Assembly (NCBI GenBank): GCA_963970005.1
Contig: CAXAMN010005324.1
Location: 248,001 to 312,000 of the forward strand
Reading direction: 5' to 3'
Length of the DNA: 64,000 bases
Source: Durusdinium trenchii
Taxonomy: Eukaryota > Sar > Dinophyceae > Suessiales > Symbiodiniaceae
Part shown: piece by piece, positions 44,120 to 54,866 of the stretch
Numbering within the stretch: position 1 is the stretch's first letter
Layout: each line of letters begins with the position of its first letter
Program-made: the position numbers and the translations under genes
The notes under the pieces: generated by a model
What the model was told of the DNA's origin: nothing
Database searches by the model: none
What the model saw: the letters and a program-made list of their open reading frames with translations, nothing else

Positions 44120-44230
44120 CATGCCACTTCAGGCAGTGTACCACCCCACCTGTCACCGCTGGAGTCCCCACGGCCCAGTCGCGAAGGCGTTGACCCGCCC
44201 TATGTTCAGCGTTCGCGCAACAATAGACCT
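44120..44230 (-). CDS. Candidate exon after two stacked TIR elements
   Basis: Begins right after TTCTTAGGGCAG, where the last bases of the family B element adjoin an AG acceptor. Two frames look coding: VYCCANAEHRAGQRLRDWAV and SIVARTLNIGRVNAFATGPW. The second joins in phase with 44445-44722 only with an unusual GA donor. Function unknown. Confidence 0.35.
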
Positions 44231-44326
44231 GCCCTAAGAATCCGGGCCTTCTAGGGTTTTGAGGGCCCGGACCCCTGCTATGGAGGGTCCGACCCCTGCC
44301 ATGGAGAGCCCAAGGATTCTTAGGGT
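44231..44326. mobile_element. TIR element family B, copy 2
   Basis: Ends GCCCTAAGAATCC and GGATTCTTAGGGT are inverted. The interior has AGGGTTTTGAGGGCCCGGACC and repeats of GGAGGGTCCGACCCCTGC. Lies 46 bp from the family A copy at 44373-44435. Confidence 0.72.
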
Positions 44327-44372
44327 GTGCAAGAAATGCTGAGGTAAATCTCAAGTCTCAAAGTCAAGCCAA

Positions 44373-44435
44373 CCCAAACACTCCATGTATGACATATTTA
44401 CCTACACTGGGGTGGTTGAACCGGGGTCAATGTAG
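44373..44435. mobile_element. TIR element family A, one arm and centre
   Basis: CCCAAACACTCCATGTATGA, then CACTGGGGTGGTTGAACC and GGGGTCAATGTAG. The second arm is missing and is replaced by the sequence of the candidate exon at 44445-44722. Confidence 0.72.
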
Positions 44436-44444
44436 TTGATTCTC

Positions 44445-44722
44445 CAACCCAGAGTGTCAAAGCAATGTTTGATTGAGCACCGCGTGCTCCATTCGGGAAC
44501 GGAAGCAGCAGAAATGGTTTCCAAAGGAACTTTGTTCTTGATGGCAAGTCTGTAGGGCATCAAAAGAGCCCGCACGGAACTGGTACTGCCAACCAACTTT
44601 GCCAAATCCAATTGCTGTTCACCACCATTTGATGTGGGTGATGCTTGTGGAAGCGGCTTGCATCTGTCAATTCTGCTGAACATCCCCAAGCAATCGCATC
44701 GATTATAGTTGCTATATATCAA
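44445..44722 (-). CDS. Candidate exon, unknown function
   Basis: The minus frame reads GMFSRIDRCKPLPQASPTSN, EQQLDLAKLVGSTSSVRALL, MPYRLAIKNKVPLETISAAS and VPEWSTRCSIKHCFDTLGW, then enters the family A element. Strongly protein-like over 80 codons. With 44120-44230 it would frame an intron made mostly of elements A and B. Confidence 0.45.
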
Positions 44723-45649
44723 TTACCACAATCTATTTACTGCCCCTAAAAATCCAAAGAACCGGCCACAGTGGGCGGAACAAACATGCGCAGTGCGAGC
44801 GGTTTTCTCGGGCACCACGAACGCCGTAAACCGCCCGGTGCCCTCGACCGCGCCTACTTTCACATGCCATGCTTTGACCCAGTCATCGAATGGAAGCACC
44901 TGATCCTGAGCTCTGATTGGCCAGGGGTCTAGGACGCCGATGGTTCATGACTCATGACTCACATGTTTCAGGTGGAACAAATGAGGTCTGACACCCTGAT
45001 GGCAGTGGACCATGATGTTTAAGAACGATTAAGAAAGGTAAAAAAACAAAGAAGAGTGAGGATGTGACTCTTCCATGAAGTGCCACCATCAGGTATTGAC
45101 TCCATGCATGAAGGAAAGAATCTCTATAGCTATGAACATGGCGTCGACTCAACTTTTCCACAAGGGCATCCATTGTTGCATTGATTGATTTGGCCTTGGT
45201 AGTGCTGGAGTTTGATACTTCAACTGGAGGCGACACAAACATGTCTGGGATTGCACTATTATGGACAATTCATGCAATTGTTTGCAGTGGTTTCAGAGTA
45301 GATGTCTTTTAGATGGGGATCGACCACCTTTTGGGGATTGCGGGATCTGGGAGGCAAGGCTCCCTGTATCAGGTGCAAAACTATCCAAACATACACCGTC
45401 ATGTGGTGCGTACATGCTCAAGCTGTCTCACGAAGGTTTTGACAGAAACCAGATCCGCTTGACAAATGATCTTAATAGAAAGGTCTCAAAAGAATGAAGG
45501 TTTTGACAGACCGCTCCTATAGAACATTAAGGGAAGCTAACAAAGCCTACAGGTCCTGACCCAAGTCCAAATTTGATCCTGAACACCGAAACTGGAGTCG
45601 TGTTTTTTATGACCAATTCCAGGAAACGTGAGGACAAACTGACCGGCAG

Positions 45650-47541
45650 AGTCCCGTCAAAATGAGGTCAAGCTGACAGGTAGGGAAAGCAAACAACGCG
45701 TGTCTTTTATTCCATGTGACACTGGTTGTGCGGTCCAATCCAGCAGATTCTGGGACTGAACAAATGTCGATCTGCCAGACTGCCTCATAGGGGAGATTGG
45801 AACAAGCCAACACAAAAAAGGGGTCACATTTGAAACATCATTTCCTAGGGCTCCAACCACCTCCTGAGAAGGTGGTTGGGGCGGGTTTTGGGGGTCTAAC
45901 CACCGAACCTGAGGAGATGGGACTGGAGCTGTAGGGATTTGTCTTTTGCAAGATGCAATGCCAGTTGTAGCGGCAGCATTCTGAGAGATGGATATAAGTA
46001 TCAACATGTTTCTTCATTTTTGGGACTCAGCCTCTCCGAGCGTCTTGCTTCGTCGGCAACCACTCTTGCACCAGGGGCATCTGCTCTGTCTCACCTGCAA
46101 AATGGACAATCACAAGTTTGTGTTTTTTTTGTGTGAGAACAAGATGCCATTCCTGCCACAGAGGACGAAGGTACAAAGTGCATAAAGCATGACCAAATCC
46201 ATCAAAACTCATGGTAAGGGTTAGTTACCAAAAAGGACTGGTGTTCCATGGTTTTCCAGACCGTTTTGAAAGGGATCTCCTTCTCTCTGCCGACCACCAT
46301 ATTGCAACCCTCCAAAACCACCTCCGTGCGAAGGAGTCCTCATCTAAAAGGCACCCGACTACATGTGAGCTATCAACAGTAAGCTTTTCTGTTCCATCAA
46401 TTTGAAAGTAAGTAGCAACAATGAGTAGACATTGACAGCCCTCATGTTTTGAACCCTCCGAGACAGAATGATAATATGCACATGTGCTTGAATGTCTTTG
46501 GTGCGGGACTTTCAACAGTAGCTTGCGCACCAAACTTCATGGTTAGCTGTTGTTAACCAAGTCTAATTAGTTTGGACTTCAATTCAAGGCTTTTGCTATT
46601 GTGAAATTGGCCTTGTTGGCCCACCCACGGGCTTTACAGGTATTCACTGTCATGGAATTGAGGGGTTACAAAGCCATATTGCCACAACACACACAAAGTT
46701 GCGCATCAAATCCCAGTTGGACTAGAACATGTGTTTTCTGCTTTCAAGCGAGCTGGCTAAAATTACTGATCCAACGTCACAGTGAATGCTTGATTGATCT
46801 TTGATTGAACAGGAGCAACCCATGTTTTATGTGGTTCTGCGTCTCTTCAAACATTCAGCGTCTCCAAACACTAGGAGTCTTCCCAATCCGAACGAAAGAG
46901 GAGGAGACATGTGTCCAAGGTGGGATGAGATGTGAAAAAACGAGTCCAAGATTTGCCGGGTTGTTGGACAACATCAACTTATAGCCGCTTAGAGCCATTG
47001 GAATCAGCCCACCAACGCTTGAACAACAAAGACATGGATGACAGCGGTGTGGCCAAGTCACTGAGGACTGACAGCGGTGTCCATGAAACGGACCAGGCCA
47101 CCTGAAGGGACCGCAGAACATGAGTTCTTCGAAGGAGGTCGGAGTCAAACATCCATTCTACAGGGTTTCTGTCCCACACCCGGGGGCATTGGGTGGGTGG
47201 TGTTGACGGAATTTGGTTGGTTCTTTTCATCTGGAAACGGAGTTCCATTTAAGAAAGCAGCAAAAAAGTCATGGTGACTAGCATGGGCCGTGGACGACTA
47301 TAGCACCAAAACCTAAACACTTGGAAGGACTGATGCCTAAAAATATCATAGAAGCAACAAGCGTGTCGACAATAACATGGTTCATCCATCTCAACCCTGA
47401 TTTACCAGTGACACAACGTTCCAATTGCAGTTGCTGTAAATCACAAACAAGAAACCTTTGACTAATATATAGGTACTCTTTGAGTTCAAAATGCGAGAAC
47501 ACATGAGAAAACCATTCAAACAAATAACCAATCAAAACCAA
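45650..47541 (-). CDS. Cluster of candidate minus-strand exons
   Basis: Pieces: 47425-47278 (LQQLQLERCVTGKSGLRWMN after a TTTACAG acceptor), 47200-46979 (WDRNPVEWMFDSDLLRRTHV), 46440-46229 (IDGTEKLTVDSSHVVGCLLD, GT donor at 46228), 46112-46048 (ETEQMPLVQEWLPTKQDARR or, in another frame, CPWCKSGCRRSKTLGE) and 46007-45909 (AATTGIASCKRQIPTAPVPS, donor CCTCAG|GTTCGG). They could form one gene. Frames do not all join cleanly, so order is a guess. Confidence 0.3.
45864..45904 (-). repeat. Family G repeat, copy 2
   Basis: The minus strand has GGTGGTTAGACC ... CCAACCACCTTCTCAG, as at 27564-27601. With the GT at 45908 it makes a 45-bp GT...AG unit beside coding-like sequence. Confidence 0.5.
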
Positions 47542-47769
47542 TCAAAAGAACAGTGTCAACAAGCACCCGCCCGGATTCAAAACCAGAACCCTAAGACCTG
47601 TCTCCCCATCTCTCCCTCTCGAGGCAGTTCCCGCCAGCGCGGTGGCCAGCGTGGCAGCGAAGATGCCAGCAACCGTCTTGGCCCTGTGCAGCAATAAGGC
47701 GGAGGCGTTGGTGTCATTGAGCAGGCGAAATTCGAGTCACAAAAAATGACCGGTCTGGGACTTTCGATA

Positions 47770-47785
47770 TTTACCAATTATATAC
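47770..47785. repeat. Target-site duplication, left copy
   Basis: TTTACCAATTATATAC, identical to 49192-49207. Confidence 0.9.
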
Positions 47786-47867
47786 TACCTCTCGCACATC
47801 GGTCCGAGTCGATGTCATGCCGGACACTCTGGTCCGAACATGGGAGTTTCCCCAACAAAACATGCAA

Positions 47868-49191
47868 TCACCACTCATGTACAGGAATCAGCCACGTTTC
47901 GAGGCGGCGATCCGCACCAACACAAAATAGCTGTGCAAGCATCGTGAGGCCTTTGGCCGACACAAAGGGCGCTGCACCTTCGATACATCCCTGAGGCAAA
48001 ATGCGACCACATGCTCGTGGCTTTGTAGAATTGAAGCAACCTGGAAACGGTTGGGCCTTGTCAGACTTGTGGAGAAACAGCAAGGCCTCTCTCAAGATCT
48101 TGTACAGATCACGAAACGTCAGGTCAAAAGAGTCGCCTGGCAAGCGATGACCTTCAGCGTGGAAAGCAACTGCAATTTCGCAAAAGGAAATAGACTCTTC
48201 TCCAGAACATTTCCATCGTAAACCACTCAAGAAATTTATAACAACTCTCCATCCATCTTGGCCATGCCGCCACGACTTCGGTGGTGCAATATCGGATGGA
48301 ATCTTGGGCTTCCAATGAAACTGTGTAATCGGTGTCGTCCAATGCCACTGAGGGTAAAGAGCTGCGGCTTGAAATTCTGTGAGCTTATCGGGAAGCTCAA
48401 CGACACCGTCATCTGTTGTATCATCGTTTGTATCAGTCCTGGTTGGGAGCATGGCATGCAACATTGTCAACCACTGCTGATGCTTATAAATTTCTTGTTT
48501 GGCCTGCCTGTGAACTGCACCATCAACTGGAGAAAGACGATAAGCAAGATGTTTTGCAACTCTGTCAGCAACACGATTCAACAAGATATGCTGTCTTGTG
48601 GTCGCAAATTCCCTTGCCTTTTCCTCCGTGATCATGCAATCCGGTGTTTCTTCAAGAACGTGGGCGGGGATCCAAATCACATGGAACGGCTTAGGATGAC
48701 TCCTCCATCGTAATTCACACAACGCTTTAAACTTCCGCCACCAAGCCTGACAATGCCAGTGCACATCAATAGCGCCATTATCCAAGAATGAGGCGACTTG
48801 TGAAACCGCAGATTGACAGTCAGAAAACACAGTGGCAGGTGTTGTTGCACTGAAAAAGACTTGGAAGATAGCCCATAGTTCAGTGACGTAAGACGACAGT
48901 GCCCAATGGTTGACCATTCCACATGACACTGTTCGACCTTCATCATCAATGATGGAAAAGGTTCCAACTGACAGCCAAAAATTGTCACCGTTGACGACTG
49001 AACCGTCAGTCCATCGCTGTATTTGACCTTCCGGGTTGAAGGATTCAGCAGGAATGAGGTCATCAGCTGATTGATGCAAGAACCTTCTGCGACCAATAAA
49101 ATTTGGATGCTCAACATGGCCAAGCATTCTAAAGTTCCGACCCAGCTGGTGTCCAATCGGTGCACCAATGTCACGGTGCAAAACATGGCAG
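47868..49191 (-). CDS. RNase H domain and C-terminus of a LINE polyprotein (partial)
   Basis: RNase H type I removes RNA from RNA:DNA hybrids during retrotransposition. The frame, 443 codons counted from 49199, carries all catalytic residues: D65 in RWTDGSV, E107 in VTELWAI, D127 in FSDCQSAV and D212 in NRVADRVA, plus H180 in IWIPAHV at the expected place. About 220 residues follow that match no domain I know; they include SWRHGQDGWRVVINFL and end WLIPVHEW. The first codon is a TTG inside the target-site duplicate with a stop just before it, so there is no native start. This is the longest open frame in the window. Confidence 0.85.
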
Positions 49192-49207
49192 TTTACCAAT
49201 TATATAC
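49192..49207. repeat. Target-site duplication, right copy
   Basis: TTTACCAATTATATAC, identical to 47770-47785; marks the 5' junction of the LINE. Confidence 0.9.
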
Positions 49208-49458
49208 AAGCTGGGATCATTGATTTCAGAATATTTCAGGGTTCTTGTGTTAAACATGTCCACGTACATGTCCAGGAGTCCAGGAGTGCTTTTTGAGTAA
49301 GTCTGGTCGGTTTTCTCTTACTGGTGTACTTCGCCCGACAGCCAACTAAGCAACAGCTTCCAGCGATGTTTCTCATCATTCTCATCACCTGCGCATGGAT
49401 TTGCCCGCCGAACCCCTACTATAAAGGGTGCTCCAACTCAACACATTGATGACGATAA

Positions 49459-49677
49459 TCAGAAAGCTGTGGACTTGCAAAGACAAGGATGTTTGAGGCA
49501 CTCTAGAATGGAACTTGCATGTAACTTTAGGTTCTTCTTTTCCCAAAATGTTATTCTTCGCGTGTTCCACCACAATGTGCGGGAACGACCTGATTCACAC
49601 ACCGTGACCCACCACCGGGACAGCATGCTCCACCGGTCCGCAGACTTCCCCAACAATCGCTCCGCCTGCATACCCAT
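49459..49677 (-). CDS. Candidate small coding segment
   Basis: ATG at 49677; reads MGMQAERLLGKSADRWSMLS and RWWVTVCESGRSRTLWW. The second half is Lys/Leu-rich and less convincing. GC-rich first part. Unknown. Confidence 0.25.
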   Translation of the reverse strand: MGMQAERLLGKSADRWSMLSRWWVTVCESGRSRTLWWNTRRITFWEKKNLKLHASSILECLKHPCLCKSTAF

Positions 49678-50707
49678 CGCCGGGATAGGGCGTCACCGTG
49701 TGACGTTTCATGCGACGCAGACCTGGGTGTCCAGTGGCGACAAGCGACGGCACCGGCCACACCCGGGGGGGCGACGTGGAAACCAACTCTTTAATAGGTG
49801 AAATGTGGGTGAAGTGAAGTGCTCGTTTTTTTGGGAGTGCCTGACGTTGTTCTTGGCTGATCTGAACTTGGCTGACTCGCCGAGGTGGGTTTTTGACTCG
49901 CTGCACTCTAACTCTGTGTGCCTTGGTCACACTGCCTCGCTGTATTCACACTGCCTCGCGTCTTCCCTTCGCCCAGGCCCCAAGACATGCTCTCCAGCAG
50001 GTCGTCGAACAGATCCCTGCGACTCGGTAGCACCAGGCCCCAAGGCTCGATCCATTGCAGTGTTTTTATGGTGACCCAAAGCAAGTCCAACTGGTCTTCT
50101 TTCAGTTTGATTCCGTCTGCGTGTTTAGCCCACCGATTGGACGATTGGACACAACACATGAGTAACACATGCGGCTTCATTGAACCTGTGGGTCTGACTT
50201 CATTCTCACATGTGTGAAGCTTTGAGGTGCACGTTCGTTGCTTGCCTTGAACTGTTTTTGCAGCATCCGCAAGAATCCCAGACTTTCAAGTTCAATTGAA
50301 CCCAAACCCCCAAAGACTCCTAACATACTCCCACAAACATGCGCCCATGAAAAAACCAAGGCCCTGACTTCAAACAAAGCATTCATATAATTTCATATAT
50401 GAATCATGCCCGGTGCCCGATAAAAGAAATCCTCCTACTATCCGATCCTCCCGGTCATCCAGCACCCTCTGTTGAACGAACTCGCCCGGGTGAACCCAGC
50501 AGCGCCTCATGCTGTCGGTGGACGCCATCCTGGGCGGCGCAGCTGTGGTCCGGGCGGTGCCGGTTTGAAGCGCGAACGACCGGTGGCATGACCACATCGG
50601 TCAGGTGGTGCGGGAGGTCCGCTCGAGACAATGACCATGACGAGACTCAAATAGAGCGATAGTGGTGGAGACCGTATGGGAAAAAGGTTCGAACACTTCA
50701 AACCTCA

Positions 50708-51079
50708 TCAATTGCGCAAACCAAATGTCTTTTGCTCGTGAAAAGAACGCACCTGACCTGTATAACTGGATAACCTAGACCTATGAGGACCTGACAAAAA
50801 ATCATGCAAACATGTGGACATATAGTCTTCCAATTCAAAATCGACCACATTAGGGCCATTTTGGAGGTTTAGGGGGGAACCAAGATTAACCCAGTTTACC
50901 TTAACAGCCGCAAAATCAGGCCAAGATCCAACAAAACAATAGGACACTGCTCCACCTGACCCACTTTTCTTGGTCCCTTCTCCTTCCCCTTCTCCTTCCG
51001 CCCTCCGGACCGGAGCAGACGCAGCAAATGCCGGATCGTCACGCTTCTTTGCGCGCGCACATGGGATCCGGTATGGCAA
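50708..51079 (-). CDS. Candidate coding segment
   Basis: The minus frame reads MPYRIPCARAKKRDDPAFAA, a Glu/Gly repeat (EGEGEGEG), SYCFVGSWPDFAAVKVNWVN and NVVDFELEDYMSTCLHDFL. A donor (AAG|GTAAAC) near 50900 suggests the first half is an exon and the rest intron, though the later part also looks ordered. Unknown. Confidence 0.3.
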   Translation of the reverse strand: MPYRIPCARAKKRDDPAFAASAPVRRAEGEGEGEGTKKSGSGGAVSYCFVGSWPDFAAVKVNWVNLGSPLNLQNGPNVVDFELEDYMSTCLHDFLSGPHRSRLSSYTGQVRSFHEQKTFGLRN

Positions 51080-51335
51080 AGTCCATTAGATTGAAGCCGC
51101 TTCTGACTGTGTCAAGACCATGTACGACATCTAGATTGACTTCACGGATGGATTTCTTCCATAGATTCAGTATGTGAAAAAAACATTGTGAACAACAGCA
51201 TCAGATTCAAAGTCCATGAATAGATTTTGTGGATTGACACCTTCTGTTTTTCTATGTTATGATATGTTATGATATCATTTACACAAGCCCACAATTCTTC
51301 ATGGTAAAGCCAGGTTGTAACTTTGCTGTGTTTAC

Positions 51336-51476
51336 CAATGGGCTGAGCCGCAACGAGTTCGGCAGTCTGCTGGACCAACCGGGAGGTGCAAAGCGCTGCC
51401 ATGTTTTGCGAGGATCTGACCCACAAAGAATCCGGCATTACGACGCTGCGGTTCTTGGGGTCGCTGTGCTTCACAA
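51336..51476 (-). CDS. Candidate exon next to family C element
   Basis: The minus frame reads FVKHSDPKNRSVVMPDSLWV, SSQNMAALCTSRLVQQTAEL and VAAQPI, then ATTG|GTAAAC, a good donor. The family C element ends ~10 bp upstream, with TTTGTGAAG as possible acceptor. Unknown function. Confidence 0.45.
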
Positions 51477-51486
51477 ATGCCCAAAC

Positions 51487-51579
51487 TATACCAGGACCTT
51501 GCAACAGGTGGTTTTTGGCCACCTCTTAACCTCTAAGAGGCTATTTATAGACACCTCGAACGGTGTCGGTCCTGGTATA
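51487..51579. mobile_element. TIR element family C, copy 1
   Basis: Ends TATACCAGGACC and GGTCCTGGTATA are perfectly inverted over 12 bp. Inside are GGTGGTTTTTGGCCACC and CTTAACCTCTAAGAGG, themselves near-palindromic, then CTATTTATAGACACC. A second copy is at 54685-54770. Confidence 0.8.
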
Positions 51580-52684
51580 AGCAGCCACCTTGGCATGTCG
51601 CAAATGGGTCGCAGAGTGGACCTTGTGGACAGTGTCCTTCCTAAACCCTCCGCTCCGTGGACGCGGCATCCTTGACATCCCGGCTACGGACTGAAAGACC
51701 AACCAAGAAGCAGTCCAAACACAACCAACACGCAAATCCGTCTCCAAGGTGAATTGAATCCGTCTCCAATAGTATGAGTCAATGTCATGCAGTCTCCATC
51801 CCAAAAGAATTTGGAATGGAAAACTATGAAAAACTATTTGCACACCGAAAACACCTCGTTTTTTGGTGTCTGAAGATGTTCTTCAACCTCCAGCCCGTCT
51901 TCGTCCTGATCTTCCGCTGGCCTCTCACCCACCTGGTCGGGTAGCTGGGTAGCTGGGATGGTTTTGGGCACCCAAGGTGTAGAACCATGCCATCCATGCA
52001 AAGATGGTTCACCATGGCATTGGCCACATCAGCAAAGCTGCAAAACCTTACTCTATGTATCTATGTCTCTACTCTATGTCTCCGTGCTGAGGCCTTCATT
52101 TCAGTGGGATTTCAGCGGGATTTCCTGCGATGCTGTTCTGTTTGTGGATCCAACATGCATGACAACTTTGTAGCAGCTCCTCCATATATGGAATCCAAGT
52201 AGATTTGGCATGATTTGGCGACCAATCATACATTCTTCAAGAGTGAGACAATCGTTCCATCCACTATGATCTATATATATATATATACTGACTCTGTCAA
52301 GATTTCGAGCGGTTCGCAATCAAAGATTCGCTCTTTTTAAAGTTCCCCCCGCACAGATTTAGAATGTGAAATCCAATGTTTGTCTTCAAGCAGCCATAAA
52401 ACAGAGTAGACTTCAATACAGTATCCTTCACATCCACAGCCAAGATTAATTAACCCAGAAAGCAACAATACTTGGTAGACTGACTCTTCTCTCCTGAAGA
52501 ATTGAAAAGAACAAAGACCAAGACAAACAAAAACAAATCCTTCCTCAGAAAACCCACGCAAAAGCGCGCACGCACACACGAACACATCACAAGTGGACGG
52601 CATGGCCAACTCAGACGACCCTATATGCATCCCCAAGAATGGATTTCTACTTCCATATCCTTTGACAAAGCCAATCAGAAGCCA

Positions 52685-52860
52685 TCAGCCATGCCATCAC
52701 CGAACACCCCCATAGGCCCTCAGCTTCCAAGGCCGGGCATCCTGGCCACCGGCCACGGGTGGAGTTCGCAATGGTGGACCGTGCGCCCTGGCGGGGCAGG
52801 TCACGTCCACTCAGATGGAGAGACCTGGTCTTTGGAAGAAATGACGACTAGACCACAACC
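52685..52860 (+). CDS. Candidate coding segment, unknown function
   Basis: The plus frame reads AMPSPNTPIGPQLPRPGILA, TGHGWSSQWWTVRPGGAGHV and HSDGETWSLEEMTTRPQ. Gly/Trp/Pro-rich but even. The frame continues upstream as a Lys/Thr-rich low-complexity run. No family was recognised. Confidence 0.3.
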
Positions 52861-53144
52861 AGTGAGTAGAAAAACAACAAATATATATATATATATAATA
52901 CAAAAAAAAGTAAGGTTCCGCATACTAAAGTCATTCAATGAAAACTAATCCTGGTTTTATCCTTAATCAGGTTCTGTCAGATTCCATCAACTGTGGACCT
53001 GTTTACAACCCCAGGTGTGATCGCACTTTCACCTCAGTGGTGGAAACCACACTAGGCAAAATATATTTAAACAATATCCTGTGCAAAGTAAGGAGTCTTG
53101 GCCGCAGACTGCCAATACAAAAGTCTGCTGAGACTTTCCACATA

Positions 53145-53378
53145 TCAAAAAATAACAAGGATGCCCCACAGGAAGCTGCCAACAACAAGCATGAGGTTGA
53201 TGTGAATTGCCCAGCTAGTACTCTTGCTCACCAGTGTCCCCAACCACTCAGCAAGAAAAACTGCAAACAATGCTGCAAAAATCTGCAAACTGACTTGCCA
53301 ACCTTCCGCCTTCCACACTAGAGACCCACTGTATTCCAATCCTCTTCCCAGCAAACTGAAAATCCCACATTTCTTCAT
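53145..53378 (-). CDS. Candidate membrane-protein exon
   Basis: ATG at 53378. MKKCGIFSLLGRGLEYSGSL leads into two hydrophobic segments, VSLQIFAALFAVFLAEWLGT (about residues 29-48) and INLMLVVGSFLWGILVIF (about 60-77), each long enough to cross a membrane. An overlapping frame downstream (53003-53188) is also hydrophobic, so a frame change or intron may extend the protein. Unknown family. Confidence 0.4.
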   Translation of the reverse strand: MKKCGIFSLLGRGLEYSGSLVWKAEGWQVSLQIFAALFAVFLAEWLGTLVSKSTSWAIHINLMLVVGSFLWGILVIF

Positions 53379-53859
53379 GCTATTCGTCGCCGACGGAGCA
53401 TGCTACTGTCTGTGTCTGTCATACCCGCCGCCTGCACCGTGACTGCCGAGTACATGAAGTGTTTCCGTTTCCTCGGCATTGCGCATCGTGTGCACGCGCT
53501 GCACCGGCTGCATCGTGGGTTAGTTCTGAAGCGTAGTCCCACAAAAGAATTCTGAAAACCGAGAATCTGCCTAAACTCAAAAAAATCACAGCACATCTAC
53601 CAGATCTAGATGTATTATTCCCATGATTTGCTTCATGCAAACCATGAACGAACAAACCGGACGTTTAGAATCACACAAATCTCTAATTGTTTGAATTGAA
53701 TTTGTTCCCGCCCAAAAACAGTCACCTTTCTGCAATAACACATCACGCCACGACCTATATATATATATATACATTCAAATCTCAGGAATTTAACATGATT
53801 TAGCCCTCACCCTCAATCGATCTCAATCCCTTCGACTCACCGCGATCGACATCTCTCGA

Positions 53860-54018
53860 TCGCAGCTGCCGAGCGGCCCCTCCGGCACCACGCGCTGCTC
53901 GGAGCTGCCGTGCAGCCCGGCTCCGCGGTAGTGCCTGAGGCGCGCGCCAGCGCGCACGGTGGAGTGCGAGCACCGGAGGAGCAGCTCCGGACGTTTTGGG
54001 GTTGACGCCTATAGGGAT
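53860..54018. other. GC-rich island
   Basis: CpG-rich block with many short inverted words (GGAGCTGCCG, CGGCAGC). Frames on the minus strand are Arg/Ala/Ser-rich and probably composition-driven. Confidence 0.3.
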
Positions 54019-54120
54019 CCAGTCGTACCGAACCGGTTCGGTACGACTGGACCCGACGTTTTGGCACCTACATAATAACAGTGTCTCAGTCTCACCTTCT
54101 TCTGAGAAGGTACTTACTTG
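54019..54120. mobile_element. Family F copy 2 with 32-bp perfect palindrome
   Basis: 54019-54050 is a perfect palindrome whose right half is GGTTCGGTACGACTGG. It is followed by TTTTGGCACCTACATAATAA, CAGTGTCTCAGTC and CACCTTCTTCTGAGAAGG, matching the word order at 8277-8330. The half-palindrome recurs exactly at 10905-10920. It may be the TIR end of a mobile element in head-to-head arrangement. Confidence 0.6.
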
Positions 54121-54351
54121 GACTCGTAGGGGATCATAACACCCCTCAAAAAGAGATTGGATGGTTCTACCATCTCCATATCGGGTGCTTTATCTTCCTC
54201 AACTGACCACATTAGACGTGTTTAGACAATAGAGACATTAGTGGTAATGGTATAGCCACCAGTAAATACCCCTTACTTGACTTAGGGTCTCGCGGTACAG
54301 GCCCAACTCAACTTTCAACTATGGAAACCCAATTATTATAGCTGCTCCTAA

Positions 54352-54639
54352 TCACACAAGTTCGCTCTTCTCTGCGTAAACAACATACGGTCTGAGTCGG
54401 TCTGATTCAAATACTACATTCCCTTTTTGGCTGTCCAACATCTGACAACTAGGGTGCTCTCTGACTTTTTCGGTCTCGCCCACCTTCCGCAGCGTGGTTT
54501 GACCCCTGGTTGCATCGGCCGAGCTGCGTGGTTTGACCCCGGAGCTCCTGGTCCGAATCCACCTGCAGCTTAGGGCACAAACACTCTCTGCTCTGGGCTT
54601 CCGGAAGACAGGGGAGGATGTTTGCCCAAGAAGATCCAC
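54352..54639 (-). CDS. Candidate coding segment
   Basis: The minus frame ends in RKVGETEKVREHPSCQMLDS and GNVVFESDRLRPYVVYAEKS before a stop at 54352. The first half is Ser/Arg-rich. Unknown function. Confidence 0.3.
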   Translation of the reverse strand: MDLLGQTSSPVFRKPRAESVCALSCRWIRTRSSGVKPRSSADATRGQTTLRKVGETEKVREHPSCQMLDSQKGNVVFESDRLRPYVVYAEKSELV

Positions 54640-54684
54640 GAATCAACACAACAATCCTCTTAAGAAAACTTAAGTAAAAAACCC

Positions 54685-54770
54685 TATACCAGGGCCTTCA
54701 AGGGGTGGTTAATGGAAACCCCTTAACGGCTAGGGGGCTATAAAAAGACACCCCTTGGAGGGTCCTGGGA
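54685..54770. mobile_element. TIR element family C, copy 2
   Basis: Begins TATACCAGGGCCTTCAAGGG and ends CCCTTGGAGGGTCCTGGGA, inverted with a few mismatches. The inner CTTAACGGCTAGGGGGCTAT matches copy 1 in order. Confidence 0.72.
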
Positions 54771-54866
54771 CACACAGGCTAGCTGCTCTAGCTGCCCACT
54801 ACAAATTTATATACACATTGTTTCTGTTTGAGGAAAGGTTACATGATGATACATGTTGTTTTGTAC

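Larger units (their letters stand above)
47786..49207 (-). mobile_element. 5'-truncated LINE insertion
   Basis: A 1.4-kb insertion flanked by the identical 16-bp sequence TTTACCAATTATATAC (47770-47785 and 49192-49207). The open frame begins exactly at the upstream duplicate, so the 5' part of the LINE, including reverse transcriptase, is missing: the usual product of incomplete target-primed reverse transcription. The 3' end has no poly-A; instead there is a short hairpin (CGGAC/GTCCG, 47821-47836). No internal stop, so it is young or conserved. Confidence 0.85.

Noticed and set aside
48258..48713. 151-codon plus-strand frame
   Set aside because: Antisense to the RNase H-encoding LINE frame, whose catalytic residues are all identifiable.
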